This document shows, in pieces, positions 1 through 41,804 of a DNA stretch of 64,000 nt (positions are counted from its first letter, which is position 1; each line of letters opens with the position of its first letter). The position numbers and the translations under genes were made by a program. The notes under the pieces were generated by a model. The model was not told the origin of the DNA. It worked only from the letters and a program-made list of their open reading frames with translations, and ran no database searches. The stretch covers positions 17,183,587 through 17,247,586 of the forward strand of contig CM044963.1 in assembly GCA_024516035.1 (NCBI GenBank), written 5' to 3'. Source of the stretch: Bactericera cockerelli. Lineage: Eukaryota > Arthropoda > Insecta > Hemiptera > Triozidae.

Positions 1-990
1 GGAATTTTTTTCGCCTAGGTGACTGCCTAGGGAATTCTTCTCGCCTAGGTGACTTCCTAGGGAATTCTTCCCGCCTAGGTGACTGCCTAGGGAATTCTTT
101 CCGCCTAGGTGACTGCCTAGGGAATTCTTTCCGCCTAGATGACTGCCTAGGGAATTCTTCCCGCCTAGGTGACTTCCTAGGGAATTCTTCCCGCCTAGGT
201 GACTGCCTAGGGAATTCTTTCCGCCTAGGTGACTGCCAAGGGAATTCTTTCCGCCTAGGTGACTGCCTAGGGAATTCTTCCCGCCTAGGTGACTGCCTAG
301 GCCTAGGGAATTCTTCCCGCCTAGGTGACTGCCGAGGGAATTCTTCCCGCCTAGGTGACTGCCGAGGGAATTCTTTCTGTCTAGGTGACTGCCAAGGGAA
401 TTTTTTTCGCCTAGGTGACTGCCTAGGGAATTCTTCTCGCCTAGGTGACTTCCTAGGGAATTCTTCCCGCCTAGGTGACTGCCTAGGGAATTCTTTCCGC
501 CTAGGTGACTGCCTAGGGAATTCTTTCCGCCTAGATGACTGCCTAGGGAATTCTTCCCGCCTAGGTGACTTCCTAGGGAATTCTTCCCGCCTAGGTGACT
601 GCCTAGGGAATTCTTTCCGCCTAGGTGACTTCCTAGGGAATTCTTCCCGCCTAGGTGACTGCCTAGGGAATTCTTTCCACCTAGGTGACTGCCTAGGGAA
701 TTCTTTCCACCTAGATGACTGCCTAGGGAATTCTTTCCACCTAGATGACTGCCTAGGGAATTCTTCCCGCCTAGGTGACTGCCTAGGGAATTCTTTCTGT
801 CTAGGTGACTGCCAAGGGAATTTTTTTCGCCTAGGTGACTGCCTAGGGAATTCTTCTCGCCTAGGTGACTTCCTAGGGAATTCTTCCCGCCTAGGTGACT
901 GCCTAGGGAATTCTTCCCGCCTAGGTGACTGCCTAGGGAATTCTTTCCACCTAGGGGACTGCCTAGGAATTTCTTACCTCCTAGGTGACT
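1..990. repeat. 30-bp minisatellite, about 33 copies, with higher-order period
   Basis: The unit is GGAATTCTTCCCGCCTAGG plus TGACTGCCTAG with few changes. A variant run (T7 unit followed by a CTTCTCG unit) recurs at about 1, 397 and 817, so blocks of 13-14 units were duplicated. A 6-base GCCTAG insertion at about 301 breaks the register. It lies in the cyclase intron upstream of exon A. Confidence 0.97.
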
Positions 991-1375
991 TAGGAAGACG
1001 TGAATATAAATTAGTATTGAGGGTTGGGTTGAAAAGGTTGTCCCTTGGTCAAAATCCGGTCTTCGGTTTGGGCATTGCAATTTTTTTCTTCTCATTACTG
1101 TTCATTTTCACTTTTCTTATCCTATAGAAAGGAAAGTAATGGACTTTACCCGTACCTATCTTTAATGGCCCAATATCTTATTTTCGCTTATAATTACGCC
1201 ACATCAAAGTAGCTACTCATTTTACCTCACGAGGTTTGAGTGGAACCCAAACACTAAAATACAGAGCAGAATTTTTTTAGCCGCGATGGGAATTGAGCCC
1301 TGTGAAAGGTAGACAGGATGTAGCTAGTTGCATAAAATAATATGAATAAACTTCACAGTCTTCATTGAGGTTTAT

Positions 1376-1470
1376 ATATATTGTATTGTTGTATTGTATT
1401 GTATTGTATTGTATTGAATTGTATTATATTGTATTGTATTGTATTGAATTGTATTATATTGTATTGTATT
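1376..1470. repeat. ATTGT pentanucleotide microsatellite
   Basis: Repeats of TTGTA/TTGAA run directly into a SINE. A short run of the same pentamer at 1741-1766 abuts the exon A acceptor. Confidence 0.95.
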
Positions 1471-1720
1471 CGAACCCCCGCGCCGACAAAAATTTGTATT
1501 CTTATTTTGGTTACAATTGTTTGTAAGGGATACCTTCCGGTGCGCTCGTGTTGACCCAGCACCTAAATGGGAAGTATTGTGTCACTTCTCGCCCATCAGA
1601 GGGGAGGCATACTACGGGATGGGCAGGCTACAACACAGACCACAAGCGTCTACAGTAGCTCCTGTTTCATGGCTACGAAATAAAAAAGGCTCTGAAACAC
1701 TCATCTTTAAAAAAACAAAA
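1467..1720 (+). repeat. SINE family 1, 5'-truncated copy
   Basis: Begins at the B-box-like end of the tRNA head and continues into a body shared with copies at 20941 and 52416, including GGATACCTTCCGGTGCGCTC and CCTGTTTCATGGCTACGAAA. It ends in an A-rich tail. Confidence 0.85.
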
Positions 1721-1773
1721 AAACAAAAAACAAAAAAAAAATTGTATTGTATTGTATTGTATTGTGCCCCCAG

Positions 1774-32380
<30,607 letters not shown>

Positions 32381-33074
32381 TTGGGGTGTGATGTGACGAG
32401 GGTGCCCTTACTATCGGAGACGCCCATGTGATTGGGGTGTGATGTGACGCGGGTGCCCTTGCTGTCGGAGACGCCCATGTGATTGGGGTGTGATGTGACG
32501 CGGGTGCCCTTGCTATCGGAGACGCCCATGTGATTGGGGTGTGATGTGACGCGGGTGCCCTTGCTGTCGGAGACGCCCATATGATTGGGGTGTGATGTGA
32601 CGCGGGTGCCCTTGCTGTCGGAGACGCCCATGTGATTGGGGTGTGATGTGACGCGGGTGCCCGTTCTATCGGAGAAGCCTTGAGACGTCCATGTGATTGT
32701 GGGGTGGTGTGAGGAAGGTCAAGTTATAGTTTCTTTGTGGTGGTGAAGCTCAAGGGCTCTTTTTTGTGGTGGTCACCGTGGCCGAGAAATCGGAAATCGA
32801 ATCAGGATCTCCCAACTACCACAGGAAGTTCACAAACCCCAGCTACTAAATTAAACTCACATAGCCTGAGTGGGGCCAAAATCACGAGGGTAATTCAGAG
32901 GTAACGGGTTCGAAACCCCGCCGGGATCGGAAAAGTTATCCTCCCGTTTGAGGTTATTCAACCTTCTCCTCATGGTTCAATATTGAAGCACAAGAGTTTG
33001 AGATATCTCAAACTCTTGTGCTCCATACTCTTCTTATTATTTTAAGAAAGAGAGCCTTTAAAAAAAATCTTTTT

Positions 33075-33195
33075 TAATCGAAGTTATCATATTTGCGTTA
33101 ATCACTTTTGTGCTATCACAACTATTCAAGCTCTCTTTACTAAATCTACTCTGAGACCGGGACTTGAACCTCCGACCTCCAGGTTACAAGTCTTT
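33075..33195 (-). repeat. SINE family 2 copy
   Basis: Minus-strand match: AACCTGGAGGTCGGAGGTTC then AAGTCCCGGTCTCAG and the TAGTAAAG body. The first part of the head is missing. Confidence 0.8.
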
Positions 33196-33199
33196 CTGG

Positions 33200-33345
33200 C
33201 ACGAGGGACAGATTCCACCTATTGCTTGAATTTTTTCTCATGTTTTCTCTCAATAATAAGACTCTCAAGGGTTTGGTAATGGAAAATGTTTCAAGCATTA
33301 ACCTCGCCTAGTGGTTCTCTTCCTCTAAAAAGTATTTTTACCAAA
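33200..33345 (+). repeat. SINE family 8 body fragment
   Basis: TTTGGTAATGGAAAATGTTTC, GCATTAACCTCGCCTAGTGG and CTAAAAAGTATT match the 22365 copy. Confidence 0.65.
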
Positions 33346-33489
33346 GTAAAAACCAAAAATCTTGAGAAAAAGAAAATAAGACAAACAACTAGGTGATTTT
33401 TTATGTGATAAGTTGAATTTTATTGATTGTACCATTTTGTAGCTAGAAATATTAATGTTGTTAATAAATACAAATGAGGTTGTAATATA

Positions 33490-33662
33490 CAGGGTGTCCC
33501 ATTAAAAAAGAGACTTTCAAATATCTCGAGAACTACTAACGATACAAAAATTTGAAATCGTTTTTTCTTGTTTGAAAATAAAGGTATGGTGTATACAAAA
33601 AAAAATCTATCGTCAGTAGTTCTCAATATATTTGAATGTCTCGTTTATAATAACACACCCTG
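33490..33662. mobile_element. 173-bp TA-flanked MITE with CAGGGTG ends
   Basis: CAGGGTGTCCCATTA at the left and ACACACCCTG at the right, flanked by TA. Same terminal heptamer as the foldback elements at 6373 and 12541. No ORF. Confidence 0.75.
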
Positions 33663-33664
33663 TA

Positions 33665-34056
33665 TAAAACCCACACTCAGTACGGTTCTCTCTTCTAACA
33701 CAATTGAGCCATAAAGTGGATGCAACTGATATAAAATGGACTAAACTGGAAGTAAGTCATTTTTCTTTTGGAAGAGGAAATTTTTCCTTTCCTCCTTCCA
33801 GTTTGGTTAAACAAAATGGAAGTAGAAAATCCTTACTTCCAGTTCCTTTATAGGTCAAGTCCATTGTTTATCTTTAAAAGTACCGAAACGCATTTTTCTT
33901 TCACGAATGTGTTGAAGTTGATCTTGGAATAAAATGGAAATATAGAACCTGGATTTTTTTTATCCAAAATAAAAATACCCCTTTAGTGGGGTGTGAGAGA
34001 ATAAGATCTTTCTCTCAACTTACTAACAAGAGGGAATCGCACTGAGTGTAGGTTTA
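33665..34056. mobile_element. Probable MITE with CCACACTCAGT inverted ends
   Basis: ACCCACACTCAGTACGG at the left pairs with an inverted CGCACTGAGTGTAGGTTT at the right. The interior has AAATGGAAGT and TGGAAGTAAG repeats. It adjoins the previous element. Confidence 0.5.
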
Positions 34057-35870
34057 ATACAGGTTGTCCCATTATAAATGAGACGTAAAATATAAAAGTT
34101 ATAAAAGTGTGAGAGTTTTCCCTCACACCCGTGTTTTCACTTGGTTGGAACTGATCTGTAAAGGTTTTTAATTTAAATTTACACCAATAGAAAAAAATGT
34201 AAATACCTACTTACTAAAAAATATTTAGTTTGATTTTTTAGCTGTATCCACGTGTGTTTTTGGGTTGTTTTTATAATGTATAATGTATTTCTAGAGTAAA
34301 ATATTGTAAAATACTTGTATCCTTTTATAATACAGGTTTCATCAATACCAGAAAATTAGTTACATCAGATCAGATAGTAAGATAATTTTTCTAACATCGC
34401 ATGGGCCGAGGAATGATTGCGTTGTGAGATAGAGACGAGACGGTGGATTTGTGAGGAAAATATATTATTTTTTAAAAAATAAATATTTTTTTAAAAATTA
34501 CTTATTTTTGGTTTAACGTTGCTTTCAACTGCATGATCATATCAAGATGGAAAATATTAATTTTTTTCAAAATTTGTGGCTAATAATTGAAGAATATAAC
34601 CTCGGCAGTACCTACATTTATCATAGTTTATATTTAAAATTTCCGTTTTCTCGGATACATAGAAGGTATGTACTATTGTACTCCTCTACTCCTTGGTATT
34701 GCCTTAGTATTAATACCTATTTATCTCCCAAACCTTTGTGACAGATTATTATTCTTCATCATTTGGTCCTAGGAAACTGAGTCTTGATTTTTCTGGTATA
34801 TTCTATGACTGGCTGAAATTAATTGAGAGTACGTAGGTACCCTCATAAATTTGAGAGTACCTAGGAACCCCTTATAAATTTGAGAGTATTCTCACAAGTA
34901 CCTACTGTTGCTTAATTTCAGCCGTAAGACAATGTAAATTATCAAAATAAAATAATCTCCTTTATTGATGTTTAGTTTTTATACACATAGTAATGATACA
35001 TTATTGTCCTGTGTTGACTTTTATTTTCTTGGGACTCAGTTGTTTAAAGCGATGCTTTTGATCCAAAAAAATCAAGGTAAGAAGGTACTTACTTTATTAA
35101 CAATTAGGGCCAAATTATGGTATAGTAGTGCTTTATTTAGACTGTCGGCTCGAGACAAAAAGTCCGTCAGTTTAATATAGCACCTCTTAGAATAAAACAA
35201 TATTACGACAAAGATAAGGGAAATTTGTTCGTCGGACTTCACACCAATCTCATCTTGAATAATTAGAGAGTGTCTTCGCTGATTCTCGTTGTCATCTTTT
35301 TCAGACCTTCCTTCACAATTGAAATTATTTTTATTCGAAGAAACCAAAATTGATCATTTGAAGTCGACAAGAGATGACACCTTGGAAACTATAACCAAAT
35401 CGTAAAAATGTTTCTAAGGAAAGTACAGAACCTTTGAAAGCGCCATAGGCGAAATGTCGCCTATGGAATTGAATATTTCAACTTCAATATTAGATACTAG
35501 AAGAAAAAGGTCATGAAATTATTTTATTTTAAATGATAGTATGACACTTTTGTTATTAAAAATAAAAAAAGTGTTATACCTTCCAGTGCTATAAGTGTTT
35601 CGGCTCCAACGGGTATTAAAAATAGCAAAGTGGTGTAAAATAATATTATAAAATTGTATCCAGGGTAAGTATTCCAAAGCGCAGTGCCCGCAGCACGTGC
35701 TACATTTTCTACCTTTGTTAATACAGCCCTAATAGTAATGAAGACTTATAATCTTAGTATAGGTTTAATACATAAAAATTAATGTTTTACCGTCCTAAAG
35801 ACAAAAAAAAATGAATCGATACTGTTTTACAGAAGAACAATCATACCAATAAACATAGTGGGTTAAAAAA
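34057..35870. other. Intergenic, AT-rich, no gene seen
   Basis: Between cyclase and the small ORF. It contains one isolated CAGGTTGTCCCATTATAAAT element end at 34059, short TACCTA-rich repeats at 34835-34910, and a fragment at 35125-35190 (AGTGCTTTATTTAGACTGTC) also seen at 19195. Confidence 0.6.
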
Positions 35871-35915
35871 CTCAAGAAAAAAAAAAAAAAAAAAAAAAAT
35901 CCCCACCAAACATGA

Positions 35916-36218
35916 CTAACGACTCTGATCGAAGAGGTCCACGGGAATGCGCGAACTCATTCGGCAAACTTCGGCAGCGATCGTGTCCAGTTTCTCTTGA
36001 TCGAACGCCGTCACATCTATTCCGAGTCGAGTCAGCAGGGCTTCGTTCCATCGGTTTTCGGTTTCGTATCGACTCGTTTCTTCTCGGATGAATCGGTCTT
36101 CTTCGTCCACCTTCGTGTTGGCACTTCCGAAGCTGCTGCCGCTTTTCTTGCTCGAACTCAAGATGTTGGAGTTGTTGAAGAAGAGACTGCTGCTGGAGGT
36201 CTGGTCGTTTAGACTCAT
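35916..36218 (-). CDS. Unrecognised 100-residue protein
   Basis: A single uninterrupted frame from ATG (context AAAACCATGA) to TAG. I do not recognise the family. Residues 1-35 are Ser/Asn-rich and low complexity. Residues 37-100 are charged, likely helical (VDEEDRFIREETSRYE, NRWNEALLTRLG) and end in SSRIPVDLFDQSR. No membrane segment or signal peptide. The ORF is clearly richer in G+C than its flanks, and its third positions favour C/G as in the neighbouring genes, which argues it is real. No introns are needed. It may be a complete small gene or a retrocopy; a poly(A)-like run lies on the opposite strand at 35877-35899. Confidence 0.6.
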   Translation of the reverse strand: MSLNDQTSSSSLFFNNSNILSSSKKSGSSFGSANTKVDEEDRFIREETSRYETENRWNEALLTRLGIDVTAFDQEKLDTIAAEVCRMSSRIPVDLFDQSR

Positions 36219-36524
36219 GGTTTTTGCAGAGTTTCAAAGTTCGTTGGAATATTTTCTTTTTAATTTAATAATAATAAAAAAAATACGAATTGGTGATGAG
36301 GAAGACTCACAAACTATGACACTACGAACTTAAATTGTAGCTACAACCACGCTGATTTGAGAAATAATTACAAAACAAACAAAAAAATACATAAAAAAAA
36401 CAGCAAAAATCTGGGTCTTTATTTTATAGTAGGTATTGTTAGTTTTGAGAGGGAGAGAGCCTTTCCTTTACTTCGGAGGGAACAGATTTATATCAGGAGA
36501 AACAATTGCTGATCGTGGTCTTTT

Positions 36525-36745
36525 TACTTTCCTTATCTTATAATAAGGAAAGTATTTTTCTCATTTCTGGACGAATCATAGCCTCAGGACACCAAGAAAG
36601 TTGTTTTCAGCCACTGGTTGAACTCTGGTATGAAAGTAGATCTTATATACCACACGAACCACGAATCTTTTGAAATCGGAGCAAAAATATATTATTTCTT
36701 GAAAAACGAACACAATACTTCCGATTTCTAATAGGTATGTATTAG
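36525..36745. repeat. TACTTTCCTTAT-type dispersed element
   Basis: TTACTTTCCTTATCTTATAA immediately followed by its inverted form, then TTCTGGACGAATCATAGCC and GAACACAATACTTCCGATTT, also present at 22245, 25795 and 59395. Confidence 0.6.
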
Positions 36746-37299
36746 AAATTCAACTGAAGTAATAATTTAAAATTAGGTATATATTTGCACTGAAAAAGTT
36801 CGTTCATTATTCACCATTAAAAATATTTTTTATTACAAATAAAAGTGGAAAACAGTAAATATTTTATTACTTTTAAAAACAAATTCAAACTAAACCATTG
36901 AAACTAAATAGTTGGTTGTTAGTTATTATTACCATTACAATGTAAATAGCCAAATATCAATCACCCAATACCATGATCGACGGACGAATAAATAATACTG
37001 GTTCATACGACAAGGAGAAAAGAGTACATAGGTACCTACTTTATTCCATTCATCAAGTTTGCCGGTAGGCGAGCGCTCGTCAAGTAGCACTATATTAACA
37101 CGAAACAGAGTTTTTATGTGTATTTTGTTATATTGTTCTCGCCCACTTCCCGCTGAATTTTATCAATTTTAATTTTATATGAATATTTATACTGACCATA
37201 ACGAGATCATTAATTTTGTGAGTTTCTTTTTTTGCCTCTCTTTAGTGGCAGAGTTCTCACATGTGAGCTCTTCCACTCAACCAATATAGAGAAAAGGAA

Positions 37300-37500
37300 A
37301 GAAAGAAAAAGAATAATAAAAAAGACGAGAAAAATTTAGTGGTGCTGCTCCAGACACAGCAGGGCGTCTGCCCTAAAACTATCGAGAGATAGCGCGTTTC
37401 TGGGCACTGACAGAATTCACAGGGGTGCTGCTGTGGTGTGGAACGAGATCTCACCTGCAGTGGTTCTATGTAATGCTACAATAGCAAGTGAGGTAAATTT
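37300..37500 (+). pseudogene. Possible retrotransposon ORF2 C-terminal scrap
   Basis: A short frame on the plus strand reads roughly RASALKLSRDSAFLG and GAAVVWNEIS, which resembles the C-terminal tail of LINE ORF2 proteins. It is isolated and the assignment is weak. Confidence 0.25.
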
Positions 37501-37599
37501 GCATGCCTAGCGAATGGAGGTTGAAACCTACGGCGTGGTAAAATCAAGCGACGTTAAACTCAAATTAAAATAATTCGAACACGTTTGATAACCATTGAT

Positions 37600-37760
37600 A
37601 AGACTCGTCACGCTGGCTATTCCCGGTCTCACTCAGGCGGGGTAGAGGTTAATGTGAGTAGCAGGTTTCTGGGTTTCTCGAGAATGGAGGGTAGAACATG
37701 CGTCGTGTAACATAATTATGAATATGCTGTTGAAAGCGACGCGACTGCGACAGTTAGGTA
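37600..37760 (+). repeat. SINE body shared by 5S- and tRNA-headed families
   Basis: CTCAGGCGGGGTAGAGGTTAA, GAATGGAGGGTAGAACATGC and a GAAAGCGACG end. The head is degraded. Confidence 0.65.
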
Positions 37761-37779
37761 AGACATTAGCATACTATTA

Positions 37780-38205
37780 GAATCAAGAACATACATACAT
37801 TTAACTAGAACCAAGTACTCGTACATAGGTACATAAAACTTAGTAGAACCAAATACTCGTACATAAAACTTACTAGAACCAAATATTCGTACATAAGTAC
37901 ATAAAACTTACTAGAACCAAGTACTCGTACATAGGAACATAAAACTTACTAGAACCAAATACTCGTACATAGGTAGGTACATAAAACTTACTATAACCAA
38001 ATACTCGTACATAGGAACATAAAACTTACTAGAACCAAATACTCGTACATAGGAACATAAAACTTACTAGAACCAAATACTCGTACATAGGTAGGTACAT
38101 AAAACTTACTAGAACCAAATACTCGTACATAGGTAGGTACATAAAACTTCCTAGAACCAAATACTCGTACATAGGTAGGTACATAAAACTTCCTAGAACC
38201 CAGAG
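37780..38205. repeat. About 42-bp minisatellite, about ten copies
   Basis: Units of ACATAAAACTTACTAGAACC followed by AAATACTCGTACATAGG with 0-8 extra GTAGGTAC bases. Intergenic. Confidence 0.95.
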
Positions 38206-38253
38206 TCTCTTAGTAGGCGGCCACAACGGGGACCCTGGCCTATACCCTAGACC

Positions 38254-38345
38254 AGGGGTCGGCAAGTAAATCCTGTTCGGGTGCGGATTAACTATGAGAA
38301 AAATCTCCGCGGTCCGGATTAATAAAAACCATGTTGACATACAAT
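38254..38345 (+). mobile_element. Isolated hAT-like end
   Basis: CAGGGGTCGGCAAGTAAATC is a typical hAT terminal repeat sequence. No matching opposite end was found within the next few kb. Confidence 0.4.
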
Positions 38346-38479
38346 AATAGAATTTTTAAAAAAATGTGTTTTTTCTTATATGATCAGGATTTAAAACCTG
38401 ATCTAATAAGGTTGATCACATTACTACGGTAGCTTCTGTTTCATGACTACGAAATATATAAGGCTGTGAAACACTCATC

Positions 38480-40144
38480 TTGAGAAAAAAAAATCAAATT
38501 ACGCAGCCAAGTACTGACCACGTTCCTCGTAACTTAACTTCTGTGAAAAGCATCATATGAAAAACAAAACAAACTGTATACACTAACGTATTTGTCTTAA
38601 CTTTTTTATTCAATCAATTAAAAAAACTTAGAGCGTAATCAATAATTAAATTCAAAATTCTCTCCTTATACATCAAAGAAAGAGAACCACACCACCAACT
38701 TCTTCAAGTCGGAGAAATAAATCCAATTCCATGTAAAAAGTATATTTATTTTTTTCAAATCAGATAAAGGGAATTTTTGGCGTTAAAAAATCTTTCCAGA
38801 GAATTTTATTTTGAAAATGAAAATCCTATAATTGTTTATTCTGTTAATAATTTTATACAACATATTGAATAGCTAGATGAACAGTATTTGTTTTACATCA
38901 ACTTATGATTAGCTCTGTTATAAAATATGTAGGAGCTGAATAATTACACAACTATATTATTTTATTATATATAAAATTGTCAAGAGGAAATGTTACACTT
39001 TGAGAAATCACAAAAAAAAGATGGGTACATGGAAAAAAATCAACAATTTTTTTAGTAAATTTAGTTCTTAGAGAGGGAGAGGGAGAGAGAAGAAAGATTA
39101 GAAGCAACTTACGTGAGCCAACAGTTAGAATAGAGAACAATAAATTATTCCATTAAAAATCATATTTAGTAGGGAAGAGGGGATCCGATCTCTCTAAAGC
39201 CAGGCTGGTACATTAACCACTCGGCTAAAAATGAAGACCACTCATTATTATATTTTATGCAATGCATAAAATTTGCTCTAAAAAATTTCGAGTGGATCCT
39301 TTTTTTGGTGGACCCTGTCTTATGACTTGAGAGTATAAAAAAAAGGATACTAACAAAGTAAAAAAAAAGAGTACTAACAAACAAAGTACTTGAAGTAATC
39401 ATATTTTTCGGTTCCAGGTGCGGTTAGCTCTTTGAGAAGGTGGGTTTTTAGTGGGTAGAAATCCCACACCCCAAGTCAGGATGACCTGGGTGTCACTAGG
39501 ATTTTTTCCTGTCTTCAACCAACCAACCAACCAAAAAAAAAAAAAAATAATAAAAAAAATCCAACATTTTGAACTTGTGATAAAAGTCAATGGAATGACC
39601 AGACATAAAAACGTGTTATCTGAAAATGAACTTTTTGGCACTTAGCACAATATTGATGAGTGGTCTTCAAATGTATGTTGGGAAAAAAGAAAAAATATTT
39701 CTCTAGCTATCCATGATTTCTCAAATGCATATTTACATTTCGTCTTGCCACATTAATTCCCCTTTTATTTACATTTATAGAAAAGCCCTTAGAAAGTAGT
39801 TTTAGACTTGTGTAAAGAAAGGCAAAAATAGCATGTTCCTAAAGACTAAAGTATGAACTATGATTATGAATTGGCTTCGAAAGTACAAACACCCCATGGA
39901 AGTGGGTGATGCGTAGTTACTGTGTTGCAAAAAGTGAAAAAAATCTGCCTTTTTATTGACAGTCTAAACTCGAACTTTTGATAATGAGTCTACTTCACTG
40001 AATACTTAGCAACTGAAGTTGGTCACTATTAAACTATGTATTATGGATAAAAGCATATTTCAGCATGAAGACACGAAACTGCCCAGGGTCACAATGTGAT
40101 GTTGCTAAATTACACCGAATCGTTCTGATGGTCTCAGAGTTGGT

Positions 40145-40175
<31 letters not shown>

Positions 40176-40190
40176 TGGAAGATGAGAAAC
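38480..40190. other. Intergenic, AT-rich, no gene seen
   Basis: Downstream of akirin. Poly(A) run at 39536-39548 and a longer one at 40150-40173. No coding signal. Confidence 0.6.
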
Positions 40191-40199
40191 CACTATGTG

Positions 40200-41804
40200 A
40201 TGAAAATCTTTTATTAAAAGCATGAATGAATACATGTGAATTGTTTGTGCTTAGTCTGAGAATATGTAAGGCCAACAGAAATGAAATTAAGAGATTACAA
40301 CGAGATACATTATGCAGAGTTCAGTTCTAACAGAAGATGAGAAAAATCACTGTCTTACTACAGTCCAAACTTGGATATCAGAAAAACCTGGATATAAAAG
40401 AACATTTTTCAGAGCAAATTTATCTAAAAGAGGAAATATCATCTTAAGATAAACCTGGATACAAGTGAAAAAAATTCAGTCCCCTAAGTTCTCTTATATC
40501 TAGATTCGACTGTATCAAAAGTGAGATGGTTACAATAGCAGATAGGAGGACAGTTTAGGCATGTGAGAATAATGTGATATTGAAATTATATTACTACCTA
40601 TATACAACGGCACAGCTACAACCACAAGAAAAGCCAAAGGAAAAGAAAATTAAACTATAAATAATTTGAAGCATTAATTTGAAAACAAAAAGGCAAGTAT
40701 GCTGGGTTCTTTGGTGCATTTAAGTTTCTAAATTTTAGGAGCACTGAAGTGTTACAAAAGACTTGATGCATTTTTAATTTAAATTTTAGTTTAAAAGAAA
40801 AGGAAAATAAGGGTTAAATTTTAGAAAAGGAAAATAAGGGTGAAAAATTCCCAACCAGCATTAGTTTTTCATTTGAAATTAGTTAACAAGTTCCCAGCAT
40901 ACTTTCCATTACATAATATTTAACTATACAAAAATCATTATGATTTGCTCTTTAATAACCTGAACTCAATCTGTAAAGAAACTATTTAATTTCTTTTTTC
41001 CATTTAATTAAAAAAAAAAATTGAATGTTTCAAATATTCTTCTATAGTTGTAGAAGAGCTTCTTTGGATATAAAATGTCCATGTTGAAGCTTACTTTGTT
41101 TGAAAAATATCAAAATATACATGATAAAGCCAAGTTTTACTTGAAACAAAATTAAGGTTTTAGATTAAATATACCAGTTATCTGTAAATTGCCATTTTAA
41201 AATGAACTAATAAAAAAATGTTTTTTTGAAATAAAAGGTATTGCGCGCATGAAAAGTTATATCTGTCAAGACGTTTTTATTAGGTTAAAGTTAAAACCAA
41301 AGTCAAAAACTTAATTTCAGGACAAAAAAAAAGGTTCCTGTTGCTTTATAGTACACAAGCATTCTAAACAAAACTCTTTCTAAATTCAGAGCATGTAGAG
41401 AAAAATTAATCAACGTAACACATGGCTCAAAAAATGTCATCTTCATTTTCCAAGAGAAAAATGATAGTCAAATCAACAAAGGCTCTGATTTTCCAAGAAA
41501 ATAATTGTGGCCTTCAAATCAAGTTGATGAGTGCTCAGAGGAAACTCAAAAATCACAAAAAGTAATGATACTCAAAGAACTTTATATACAAATAAAAAAC
41601 CCACCAGATAAAAAAACTTCACATGAATTTTAACCAAATAGTCAACTACAACTTTCTGTAATTTTTTATATCCAATAATAGTAATTATTTAAGGATTTTT
41701 TTTCTTCACTTTAAATAAATAATTAATAATATGATTGAATAATAATAAATTTAAAAAAAAAAACACTAACGCACTCTCTCTGTTTCAATCTGACTTGCAA
41801 GATT
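40200..41804 (-). other. Probable long 3' untranslated region of akirin
   Basis: AT-rich, without SINEs, following the akirin stop on the minus strand. Candidate AATAAA signals on minus occur at about 40211 and 41276. One CTTATATC-type repeat fragment is at 40365-40515. The extent of the transcript is inferred only. Confidence 0.4.

Noticed and set aside
1..990. CRISPR-like regular array
   Set aside because: Repeats are contiguous with no unique spacers, and the genome is eukaryotic.
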